Assembly: GCA_017523185.1 (NCBI GenBank) | Contig: JAFWXB010000403.1 | Coordinates: forward strand, 1-5,281 | Length of the DNA: 5,281 nucleotides | Direction of reading: 5' to 3' | From: Lachnospiraceae bacterium | Lineage (GTDB): Bacteria; Bacillota_A; Clostridia; Lachnospirales; Lachnospiraceae | In this document: positions 1 through 5,177 of the stretch, in pieces | Numbering within the stretch: position 1 is the stretch's first letter | How the letters are laid out: every line of letters starts with the position of its first letter | Position numbers and translations under genes: made by a program | The notes under the pieces: model-generated | What the model saw: the letters and a program-made list of their open reading frames with translations, nothing else | Database searches by the model: none | What the model was told of the DNA's origin: nothing

Positions 1-147
1 TGCCATTGCTCGTCCTGACTTTGATATAGTTACTGTAGCAGAAGTATCTTTCTTTATTGTTTTTGCTATTGTAAAAAACTTATTATTATTAACTGCATTT
101 AACTTAATGTTTGGCAATAATAAATTTTCATTTCTTCTAATCTGCAT
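1..147 (-). CDS. Unrecognised protein, N-terminal 49 codons (runs off window start)
   Basis: The ATG at 145-147 follows a strong Shine-Dalgarno sequence, AAGGAGGGG (about 150-158), and a good promoter lies just upstream, so this is a real gene start rather than a chance frame. The visible peptide begins MQIRRNENLLLPNIKLNAVN and continues with a Lys/Thr/Ser-rich stretch ending ISKSGRAMA at the window edge. It has no signal peptide and no membrane segment in the visible part. The end 'TVTISKSGRAMA' faintly recalls the 'V.IS..GR..A' pattern of FlgM-like anti-sigma proteins and of small Clostridia proteins of unknown function, but this is too short to assign. It is transcribed in the same direction as the CotH operon but is separated from it by two terminators and has its own promoter, so it is a separate unit. 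The C-terminal part lies outside the window. Confidence 0.75.
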   Translation of the reverse strand, partial: MQIRRNENLLLPNIKLNAVNNNKFFTIAKTIKKDTSATVTISKSGRAMA

Positions 148-150
148 AAC

Positions 151-198
151 CCCTCCTTAGCAATTACCTACTATACCCCATATTCCAAAATTTCTCAA
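151..198 (-). promoter_or_regulatory. Sigma-A-type promoter and ribosome binding site of the 1-147 gene
   Basis: Read on the minus strand, TTGAGA (193-198) and TATAGT (170-175) each match the -35 and -10 consensus at 5 of 6 bases and are separated by exactly 17 bp. Transcription would start near 163, giving a leader of about 15 bases that contains the AAGGAGGGG ribosome binding site just before the ATG at 147. No operator-like palindrome is evident around it. It shows that the gene at the window start is transcribed independently of the upstream CotH operon. Confidence 0.7.
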
Positions 199-300
199 AG
201 GTTATTTTACATTCTTTTCCTTTATATCGGATACACTCTACTAACGCTTAATAATAAGGTGTAAAATTCCAATTTATCTGTTTTCATAAAAAATAGCAAT

Positions 301-343
301 CAAAAAAATAGCAACTTATGTAATTCTATATAAATTGCTATTT
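301..343 (-). terminator. Second, AT-rich terminator downstream of CotH, with a duplicated 3' arm
   Basis: On the minus strand the arm at 343-330 (AAATAGCAATTTAT) pairs with the arm at 319-306 (ATAAGTTGCTATTT). This gives a 14-bp stem with one G-U wobble and a 10-base loop, followed by a T tract (about 308-302). The wobble pairs only in minus-strand RNA; the plus-strand copy would have a C-A mismatch, which supports the orientation. A second copy of the 3' arm, ATTGCTATTTTTT, lies at 288-300 and could pair with the same 5' arm. The stem is AT-rich and therefore weak. It probably backs up the stronger terminator at 361-403. The rest of 199-300 shows nothing I can assign. Confidence 0.5.
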
Positions 344-360
344 CATGATAAACAAGTAAC

Positions 361-403
361 AAAAATAAAAATTAGAGAGAAAATGTTTTCCATTTTCCCT
401 CTA
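361..403 (-). terminator. Rho-independent terminator of the VTC-DUF4956-CotH operon
   Basis: On the minus strand TAGAGGGAAAATG (403-391) pairs with CATTTTCTCTCTA (385-373). This is a 13-bp stem with one G-U wobble, closed by a five-base GAAAA loop and followed by ATTTTTATTTTTG. It starts 12 bases after the CotH stop codon (416-418), so it ends the operon. Confidence 0.85.
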
Positions 404-415
404 CATTATTTATTA

Positions 416-2584
416 TCACCTTTTATACTTTTTTGCAATTACAAGACCTATTATCATAATTACAAATGATACACCTAATAAAACAAAATTCTCTATGTTA
501 ATAGAAGCACTATTCCTTTGGTTTGAAAAATCTCCCTTGTTCTCAAAATTAGAAAAATCTTTTGGAACTCTATTTGATGAAAATATATCTTTCTTTTCAT
601 TTTCTGTTGTATTTTCTTCTCCATCATTTCTATTACCAGGATTCATATTTTCTCTATTATTCAAACTTGTATCTTCAGTTGTATCATTTTCTGTATTTTC
701 GATAGATGAATTAGATGGCACTTTTTCAAAATTCATTTCATTTTTCATACTTTCCTTATTTCCAAAATCATTTTCACTACTTTCATTATTCTGACTTGAA
801 AATCTTCCATCAAATCCCCTACCATTTCCCATTGTTCCAAGTGCAGAAAGATTTATATTTGAACCATCAATACAAGCATCTTTATTTTCATTCTGTGCTG
901 TTGTTGTAGAACCAATTGTTCCATCTAATTGCCCTTCTACACTCTCTGCTCTTAATAAACAAAATTGTTCTAATGTCTCCACCCCTATTTCAAATTCTTC
1001 ATATGAACAAAACTTTGTTGGGTCTTTTTCTACATAAGAAGCAATTAATGCTTTCGTTCCTGTTATAATTTCAGACAATCTTCCATTTGTATCATACATT
1101 TCTATAAATTCTTTAAAATATGTGTGATACATTTGTGTATATTCTTCATTTTCAAATATCCACGCTATCATTGGTCTATCTGACATATTCCCACTTGATA
1201 CCGGGGAATCAATTGGTTCATTAATGGCACTTGTAGCATCTTGTGAGCCTTGAAAACTACCAAATGCCAAATTATAATCCCATGGAATCATAGACATTTT
1301 TCCATTTTCTTCATACAAATAATAATTATGAATCATTGTTCCGGTATAACTATCCGAATTACATACAAAATTGTGAACTACAAAATAGCGAATTACTTGC
1401 TCAATATCTACAATATTTTCTAAATCTTCTCCATTACTTAATTTCTGCAAACTATCTATCAAACGATTTTTATCAGTTTCTGATACATCTGTCTTAGCAT
1501 TATCAAAAATATTAGAATAACTCTCTGGGTCATCATCAATGTACTGTAATTTTACATCATTACTACCCATTCCACCTGCCATCTGTCCTCGATTTGGCAT
1601 TTGTGACACATCAACATTATCTGGTACCTCTCCATTTGGCATTCCCCCACTTGGTATCTGTGGCATATCAACGCCTTCTGGTACTTCTCCGTTTGGCATT
1701 CCCCCACTTGGCATTTGTGACATATCAACACTTTCCGGTACTTCTCCATTTGGCATTCCCCCACTTGGCATCTGTGACATATCAAATCCTTCCGGTACTT
1801 CTCCATTTGGCATTCCCCCACTAGGCATCTGTGGCATATCAAATCCTTCCGGTACTTCTCCATTTGGCATTCCCCCACTAGGCATCTGTGGCATATCAAA
1901 TCCCTCTGGCATTTCTCCTCCATTTGGTCTTTGCGACATATCTGTATCCATACCACCTTGTTGATTCATACTCAAACTATCCGGTTTATATAATTCCCCA
2001 TAATTACTACTATAATTACGTGTTAAAAAACTTTCTTCTACACCTTCTACTGCTAAATATAAGCCCCAATCTTCTCCATTTACAGTAATATATACATAAC
2101 TGCATAATGGACTATTTACACCAAATTCATTCATCATTTGATATACAAGATAATCTTTCATATAAGTATTATCTTGTATTAAATTATTTAAACTAAGTTT
2201 ATCCAATCCATAATATGTATTTCCTATTTGATATTGGTCAAACTCAACTTTAAAACTATATCGTTCACTTTCACTTTCAGAAACACTACTTAAAGAAGTA
2301 TTTCCTTTTGCTCGAATACCAACATTTTTATATGCTTCATTATCAATAATGATTGTACAATTTACATATTCTTCATTCTCACAATTTTCAATAAAACTAT
2401 CCCAATCGTCCATTACAATATCAATTGTATGCACTCTGTCTGTATCAAACAGACGTTCTTCATATTCAACATTAGACACAATATCTGTAAAAGAATCACC
2501 ATATATTCTAAAAAATAATGTAATCAATAAAGCACATATAATAGCAACAACGCAGATTTTTTCTATATTTTTATGGGTTGACAT
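416..2584 (-). CDS. CotH-family kinase, membrane-anchored at both ends, with an internal Met/Pro/Gly repeat
   Basis: CotH proteins are atypical protein kinases first known from the Bacillus spore coat. Here (722 aa from the chosen start) the family motifs are visible: RAKGNTS near residues 91-97, LNNLIQDNTYMKDYL (132-146), the VYITVNGEDWGLY strand (about 164-176), HNFVCNSDSY with Asp411, and PWDYNLAFG with Asp436. The spacing of the two Asp residues fits the catalytic and metal-binding pair of B. subtilis CotH, so the kinase looks intact. A membrane helix (about 10-25) precedes the domain. A second one (about 700-717, then KKYKR) follows an Asn/Glu/Ser-rich linker (about 560-695). Both ends would be cytoplasmic and the kinase outside; there is no LPXTG. 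Five 19-aa repeats (231-325) interrupt the domain. I chose the ATG at 2584 over an in-frame GTG at 2596 because AAAGGGTGG lies 8 bases before the ATG and overlaps the GTG. It is the last gene of the operon, 18 bases after DUF4956. The substrate is unknown. Confidence 0.9.
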   Translation of the reverse strand: MSTHKNIEKICVVAIICALLITLFFRIYGDSFTDIVSNVEYEERLFDTDRVHTIDIVMDDWDSFIENCENEEYVNCTIIIDNEAYKNVGIRAKGNTSLSSVSESESERYSFKVEFDQYQIGNTYYGLDKLSLNNLIQDNTYMKDYLVYQMMNEFGVNSPLCSYVYITVNGEDWGLYLAVEGVEESFLTRNYSSNYGELYKPDSLSMNQQGGMDTDMSQRPNGGEMPEGFDMPQMPSGGMPNGEVPEGFDMPQMPSGGMPNGEVPEGFDMSQMPSGGMPNGEVPESVDMSQMPSGGMPNGEVPEGVDMPQIPSGGMPNGEVPDNVDVSQMPNRGQMAGGMGSNDVKLQYIDDDPESYSNIFDNAKTDVSETDKNRLIDSLQKLSNGEDLENIVDIEQVIRYFVVHNFVCNSDSYTGTMIHNYYLYEENGKMSMIPWDYNLAFGSFQGSQDATSAINEPIDSPVSSGNMSDRPMIAWIFENEEYTQMYHTYFKEFIEMYDTNGRLSEIITGTKALIASYVEKDPTKFCSYEEFEIGVETLEQFCLLRAESVEGQLDGTIGSTTTAQNENKDACIDGSNINLSALGTMGNGRGFDGRFSSQNNESSENDFGNKESMKNEMNFEKVPSNSSIENTENDTTEDTSLNNRENMNPGNRNDGEENTTENEKKDIFSSNRVPKDFSNFENKGDFSNQRNSASINIENFVLLGVSFVIMIIGLVIAKKYKR
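1571..1939 (-). repeat. 57-bp in-frame tandem repeat array inside the CotH gene
   Basis: Five consecutive 57-bp units occupy 1610-1894: 1838-1894, 1781-1837, 1724-1780, 1667-1723 and 1610-1666. They encode the 19-aa unit MPQMPSGGMPNGEVPEGFD with changes only at a few positions (MSQ for MPQ, ESVD, EGVD or DNVD at the end, PQIPS once). A shorter degenerate unit (MSQRPNGGEMPEGFD, 1895-1939) comes before the array in coding order and a decayed one (VSQMPNRGQMAGG, about 1571-1609) after it. The first two full units encode identical peptides. The unit is a multiple of three, so gain or loss of copies keeps the frame. The peptide has no charge clusters or Cys and should be an extended, flexible, Pro/Gly-rich segment. 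Confidence 0.95.
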
Positions 2585-2602
2585 CTTATCTACCACCCTT
2601 TC

Positions 2603-3274
2603 TTATCCCATATAATCTCCATTATAGCTTACTAATATTGCACTATTTACACCTCTCATATCAGAAATTATATTGATAAAATCTGTATTATTATTCTTTA
2701 AACGCACATCAATATTTAACTCAATACTGCCTTTTTGTACAGTTTTACTCTTTATCACACATTTTTCCATTTGTTGTTCTAAAAATTGCATAACATTTCG
2801 TTCACTCTCTTGTCCTTCACAACGAATCACAATAATATACGGATTATGATGTGATTTTTTATTTACAAATATAAGTAATGTAATACCAATTACCACACTA
2901 CCTACAACTGCTAATGGTATCATACCTGCTGCCAAAACAATACCATCTGTAATCGACCAAAATAAAAACGCAATATCCAAAGGTTCTTTAATTGCAGTTC
3001 GAAAACGTACAATTGATAACGCACCTACCATACCAAGCGATAACACTACATTTGACGTAACTGCCAAAATAACAATTGTTGTTATCATAGTAAGGGCAAT
3101 TAAAGTTACACCAAAACTAGAAGAATACATCACACCTGAAAATGTCTTTTTATATATTAAAAAAATAAATAATCCCAAGCAAAATGATAATACTAACGCA
3201 ATTACCATATCTAAAATACTTACACTTGCTACGTTTTCTAAAAAACTTGACTTAAAAATATCATTAAATGTCAT
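2603..3274 (-). CDS. DUF4956 membrane protein
   Basis: The 223-aa product has an N-terminal membrane half and a soluble C-terminal half. Hydrophobic helices lie at about 22-41, 55-75, 76-90, 101-117 and 118-137. The family signature GALSIVRFRTAIKEPLD lies at about 84-100, in a loop rich in Arg and Lys. Residues 145-223 alternate strands and helices (YIIVIRCEG, IELNIDVRL, SAILVSYNGD), like a small cytoplasmic ferredoxin-type domain. The molecular role of DUF4956 is not established; its genes commonly neighbour VTC-type polymerase and CotH genes, as here, so a membrane partner or export path for the polymer is an inference. I chose the ATG at 3274 (MTFNDIFKSS) because AAGGA (3284-3288) lies 9 bases upstream and the product then begins as I recall for family members. 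The in-frame ATG at 3307, two bases after the upstream stop, has no good ribosome binding site. The CotH gene follows after 18 bases. Confidence 0.88.
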   Translation of the reverse strand: MTFNDIFKSSFLENVASVSILDMVIALVLSFCLGLFIFLIYKKTFSGVMYSSSFGVTLIALTMITTIVILAVTSNVVLSLGMVGALSIVRFRTAIKEPLDIAFLFWSITDGIVLAAGMIPLAVVGSVVIGITLLIFVNKKSHHNPYIIVIRCEGQESERNVMQFLEQQMEKCVIKSKTVQKGSIELNIDVRLKNNNTDFINIISDMRGVNSAILVSYNGDYMG

Positions 3275-3309
3275 TCTTTCATATCCTTCTTTCTTACTAA
3301 ATTTCATTA

Positions 3310-3942
3310 CTATCCATACATTCTACATATTGCATATTTAGAAAAAGCTGTATTTCTTCGATTTTCTAACTGGACAATATCTCGAATAATCGTAGGCAAA
3401 TAATTATCCCATTTTACTTCTAAAATAATAGTATTTGGATTGCCTATCGGAATCATCACACAATTTGGATTTAAAAAATCCCCACATTGAAACCCCATTC
3501 GAATATTATAATCCAAGGTAACTCGCACATTTCCAGCTTCATAAATAAATGGTTCTCTTTCATAATCCACAATCACTTTTGGCTGTAAACCTTGTGAAAG
3601 TATTTTACTATACAATTCCAAAAGCAAAAGTCTGTCATTACATTGTTGTATCCAGTCATATTTTCCATTTGCAATAAGATTTGCTTCTTCTTTTGAAAGC
3701 TCTACCATTTGTTTATTTCCCAAACCGGCATATTTACTCTTTTTCTCTAAATGAATTTGTGAAATATTATCATTATAAAAGCGTATTCGAAACTTTTCTC
3801 TTTGGCTTACACCATCTAATTTTTCACGCAATGCCTTATCTGCCAAATTATCAAAATACAAACTTCTAATTTTATACTTGCCATCTTTCGCATACAAATC
3901 ACGCTTCATAACAACACCTAAACGCTGTCTAAGAATCAACAT
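3310..3942 (-). CDS. VTC-domain polyphosphate polymerase, remaining ORF after an in-frame amber codon
   Basis: VTC-domain enzymes build inorganic polyphosphate from nucleoside triphosphate inside a basic tunnel. This 210-aa frame has the tunnel motifs: KIRSLYFDN (about 24-32), REKFRIRFY (48-56, alternating basic residues on one strand), HLEKKSK (64-70), VIVDYEREPF (about 123-132), TIILEVKWDNYLP (about 171-183) and a final RNTAFSKYAICRMYG. What is missing is the first strand, normally R-H-E-x-K-x-x-I, which is present in the DNA just upstream but cut off by a TAG at 3946-3948 (see next entry). The ATG used here has no well-placed ribosome binding site, only AGGA one base before it; translation could reach it only by restart after the TAG, readthrough or suppression. 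The gene heads the operon, and its stop is 2 bases before the upstream possible start of DUF4956. It may be a decayed, non-functional gene; the rest of the frame shows no other lesion, so any damage looks recent. Confidence 0.8.
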   Translation of the reverse strand: MLILRQRLGVVMKRDLYAKDGKYKIRSLYFDNLADKALREKLDGVSQREKFRIRFYNDNISQIHLEKKSKYAGLGNKQMVELSKEEANLIANGKYDWIQQCNDRLLLLELYSKILSQGLQPKVIVDYEREPFIYEAGNVRVTLDYNIRMGFQCGDFLNPNCVMIPIGNPNTIILEVKWDNYLPTIIRDIVQLENRRNTAFSKYAICRMYG

Positions 3943-3987
3943 ATCCTAATAACTTATTTCATGTTTTACTTCATGTCGCATCTGCAT
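3943..3987 (-). pseudogene. Cut-off 5' end of the polyphosphate polymerase gene, ending in amber codon 14
   Basis: From the ATG at 3985-3987 the minus strand reads MQMRHEVKHEISY, then TAG (3946-3948), then D and the Met at 3942, all in the same frame as the downstream polymerase ORF. The start has the best ribosome binding site of the operon: GGAGGTGA at 3992-3999. The peptide RHEVKHEISY is the conserved first strand of bacterial VTC-domain proteins, whose Lys lines the polyphosphate tunnel. With it, the gene would encode 225 codons including the amber, close to the normal bacterial length. One base change in a sense codon (for example TCG, TTG, TAT or CAG) is enough to give this TAG. A sequencing error, a true nonsense mutation, or recoding are all possible. 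Confidence 0.8.
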
Positions 3988-3991
3988 CTTC

Positions 3992-3999
3992 TCACCTCC
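3992..3999 (-). promoter_or_regulatory. Ribosome binding site that places the original polymerase start at 3987
   Basis: GGAGGTGA on the minus strand is a near-perfect anti-16S match with 7 bases between GGAGG and the ATG at 3987. No comparable site precedes the ATG at 3942. This decides that translation of the operon begins at 3987 and runs into the amber codon. Confidence 0.8.
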
Positions 4000-4016
4000 C
4001 ATCTGAAATTTTCCTA

Positions 4017-4049
4017 ATTTTATCAATTTTTGCTGAAATGATACTGAAA
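4017..4049 (-). promoter_or_regulatory. Candidate activator-dependent promoter of the operon: 11-bp-period direct repeat plus -10 box
   Basis: On the minus strand the order is TTTCAG (4049-4044), 5 bp, TTTCAG (4038-4033), 10 bp (CAAAAATTGA), then TAAAAT (4022-4017), a 5-of-6 match to a -10 box. There is no recognisable -35: the hexamer 17 bp upstream of the -10 is AGTATC, inside the repeat. Transcription would start near 4010 and give a short leader carrying the GGAGGTGA site. OmpR/PhoB-type regulators bind direct repeats with an 11-bp period, and in PhoB-activated promoters the box replaces the -35 about 10 bp upstream of the -10. A third TTTCAG (4008-4003) lies downstream and out of register. 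The function is inferred from this geometry. Confidence 0.45.
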
Positions 4050-4139
4050 AAAACAGGATTCTGGAAAAGTTCACCAAAAATACACAATCTTCTTTTAAAT
4101 TCTTTTATAACACTTAATTACAATTTTTGGAGATTTTAA

Positions 4140-4826
4140 ATGAAAATATTAGTAATTGAAGAAAATATTCTACTTGCAAATTCGATAAAAAACTTACTCG
4201 AATCCAATGGATTTTATACAGACCTCATCTATGACGGAACAGAAGGACAAGAATATGCATTACTTGGAATTTATGATTTACTCATTATAAATGCGATTCT
4301 TCCATCTATCAATGGTTATCAATTAATACAAAATATTCGCTCACAAAATATAACAATCCCTATTTTAATGATAAAATCAAACGCTTCTATTGATGATAAA
4401 ATCAAGGGACTTACAATTGGAGCCGATTACTATTTAACAGAACCATTTGACAAAAGAGAATTTTTAGCTTGTATTCATGCTTTACTTCGAAGATACGGCT
4501 CACAAGCCAAAGAATTATGCTTTGGGAATACATCTTTAAATTTAGACAAAGGAATGTTAATTTGTAATACAAAAAATATTCGACTTTCAGCAAAAGAATT
4601 TGAAATTATTCGCTTATTATTTCAAACACCCGAAAAAAACTTATCTAAAGAATTTATTCTCACTTATGTATGGGGATACGATTCAAACGCAGTAGAAAAT
4701 CATGTAGAAGTATATATTGGATTTCTTCGAAAAAAATTAGCAACGATTGATTCTAATATTCGCATTATTGCAATTCGAAAACTCGGATATCACTTAGAAC
4801 TATTTACAAAAGAAAATAAATTATAA
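4140..4826 (+). CDS. OmpR-family response regulator with a degenerate receiver domain
   Basis: The 228-aa protein has a receiver domain (about 1-117) and an OmpR/PhoB winged-helix DNA-binding domain (about 125-222). The DNA-binding part looks intact: LSAKEFEIIRLL, the ENHVEVYIGFLRKKL recognition helix (186-200) and IRKLGYHLEL. The receiver keeps the fold (KILVIEEN, GADYYLTEPF) but not its active site. The phospho-accepting Asp of the usual 'LDLMLP' is Asn51 in IINAILP, the Thr of 'LMLTA' is Lys79 in LMIKSN, and the Lys of 'TKPF' is Glu101 in TEPF. Conventional phosphorylation is therefore unlikely; it may act by dimer state, another ligand, or constitutively. The start at 4140 has GGAG (4129-4132) at 7 bases. 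A TATAAC -10-like box lies at 4106-4111, without a convincing -35. No sensor kinase gene follows. It is transcribed divergently from the polymerase operon, 152 bp from that operon's start at 3987, and is a likely controller of it and perhaps of itself. Confidence 0.9.
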   Translation: MKILVIEENILLANSIKNLLESNGFYTDLIYDGTEGQEYALLGIYDLLIINAILPSINGYQLIQNIRSQNITIPILMIKSNASIDDKIKGLTIGADYYLTEPFDKREFLACIHALLRRYGSQAKELCFGNTSLNLDKGMLICNTKNIRLSAKEFEIIRLLFQTPEKNLSKEFILTYVWGYDSNAVENHVEVYIGFLRKKLATIDSNIRIIAIRKLGYHLELFTKENKL

Positions 4827-4906
4827 AATATATTGTGCCATAAAAACATTTTTATAATAATAATGCATTGTGTGCTTATTTCAACTCATTCAATTATTTT
4901 ACACAT

Positions 4907-4943
4907 AAAAAAATGGAAACCCTTAATTTATAAGGATTTCCAT
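4907..4943 (-). terminator. Rho-independent terminator of the tRNA operon
   Basis: On the minus strand ATGGAAATCCTTA (4943-4931) pairs with TAAGGGTTTCCAT (4925-4913), a 13-bp stem with one G-U wobble and a 5-base loop, followed by a run of T (4912-4907). It lies 12 bases after the 3' end of tRNA-Lys. The plus-strand reading lacks a T tract after the stem, so it does not obviously serve the convergent response regulator. Between that gene's stop (4826) and this site I see no good terminator. Confidence 0.85.
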
Positions 4944-4955
4944 ATCTCTAACTAA

Positions 4956-5028
4956 TGAAGCATCGGGGATTCGAACCCCGGACAACTTGATTAAAAGTCA
5001 AGTGCTCTACCGACTGAGCTAATGCTCC
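4956..5028 (-). tRNA. tRNA-Lys(TTT)
   Basis: The 73-base gene forms a full cloverleaf. The acceptor arms are GGAGCAT and ATGCTTC (one G-U pair) with discriminator A at 4956. The D arm contains AGCTCAGTCGGTAGAGC. The anticodon stem CTTGA/TCAAG encloses loop CTTTTAA, whose anticodon TTT is at 4993-4995. The T arm is CGGGG-TTCGAAT-CCCCG. CCA is not encoded, so it must be added after transcription. It is the last gene of the tRNA operon. Confidence 0.96.
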
Positions 5029-5041
5029 ATATTTGAAAAAG

Positions 5042-5113
5042 CTGGGCTAGCTGGATTTGAACCAGCGAATGCAGGAATCAAAATCCTGTGCCTTACCGCT
5101 TGGCGATAGCCCA
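5042..5113 (-). tRNA. tRNA-Gln(TTG)
   Basis: The 72-base gene forms a full cloverleaf. The acceptor arms are TGGGCTA and TAGCCCA, with the U1-A72 pair usual for Gln, and discriminator G at 5042. The D arm is GCCAAGCGGTAAGGC. The anticodon stem CAGGA/TCCTG encloses loop TTTTGAT with anticodon TTG at 5079-5081. The T arm is GCTGG-TTCAAAT-CCAGC. CCA is not encoded. Thirteen bases separate it from tRNA-Lys, so both are processed from one transcript. Confidence 0.96.
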
Positions 5114-5143
5114 ACATCAATTTGTTGGCATCTAGCACAACAG

Positions 5144-5173
5144 GGTGGATAATGGGATTCGAACCCATGGACT
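5144..5173 (-). tRNA. 3' fragment of a third tRNA, probably tRNA-His
   Basis: The minus strand holds a perfect T arm, ATGGG-TTCGAAT-CCCAT (5168-5152), and the acceptor 3' strand TATCCAC with discriminator C at 5144. Discriminator C is a hallmark of tRNA-His, and a His-Gln-Lys order is common in Firmicutes tRNA clusters. The matching 5' acceptor (GTGGATA), D arm and anticodon arm cannot be found upstream: the CTCGC at 5178-5174 has no partner GCGAG at the right distance, and no anticodon loop can be drawn. The gene is therefore cut near 5174-5180, either in the genome or by misassembly. The His identity rests on the discriminator and gene order only. Confidence 0.6.
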
Positions 5174-5177
5174 GCGA

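Noticed and set aside
495..909. Plus-strand open frames rich in Phe, Ser and Leu or His opposite the CotH 3' end
   Set aside because: They are antisense reflections of the Asn/Glu/Lys-rich CotH linker, without ribosome binding sites or recognisable motifs.
1571..1939. Possible CRISPR array
   Set aside because: Units are directly adjacent and similar along their whole 57 bp, without unique spacers, and they are in frame within a gene.
1539..1964. Long plus- and minus-frame open readings over the CotH repeat array (for example a Pro/Gly/Ile/Ser repeat on the plus strand)
   Set aside because: They are shadows: the 57-bp repeat is a multiple of three and lacks stops in other frames, so every frame stays open. 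Only the CotH frame has flanking domain motifs and a ribosome binding site.
4070..4111. Plus-strand promoter of the response regulator (TTCACC ... TATAAC)
   Set aside because: TATAAC is a fair -10 match, but no hexamer at 16-18 bp resembles a -35, and TTCACC is 30 bp away. Position and strength cannot be supported.
4840..4855. AT-only inverted repeat ATAAAAA-CA-TTTTTAT after the response regulator
   Set aside because: All pairs are A-T, the loop is only two bases, and no T tract follows, so I do not call it a terminator.
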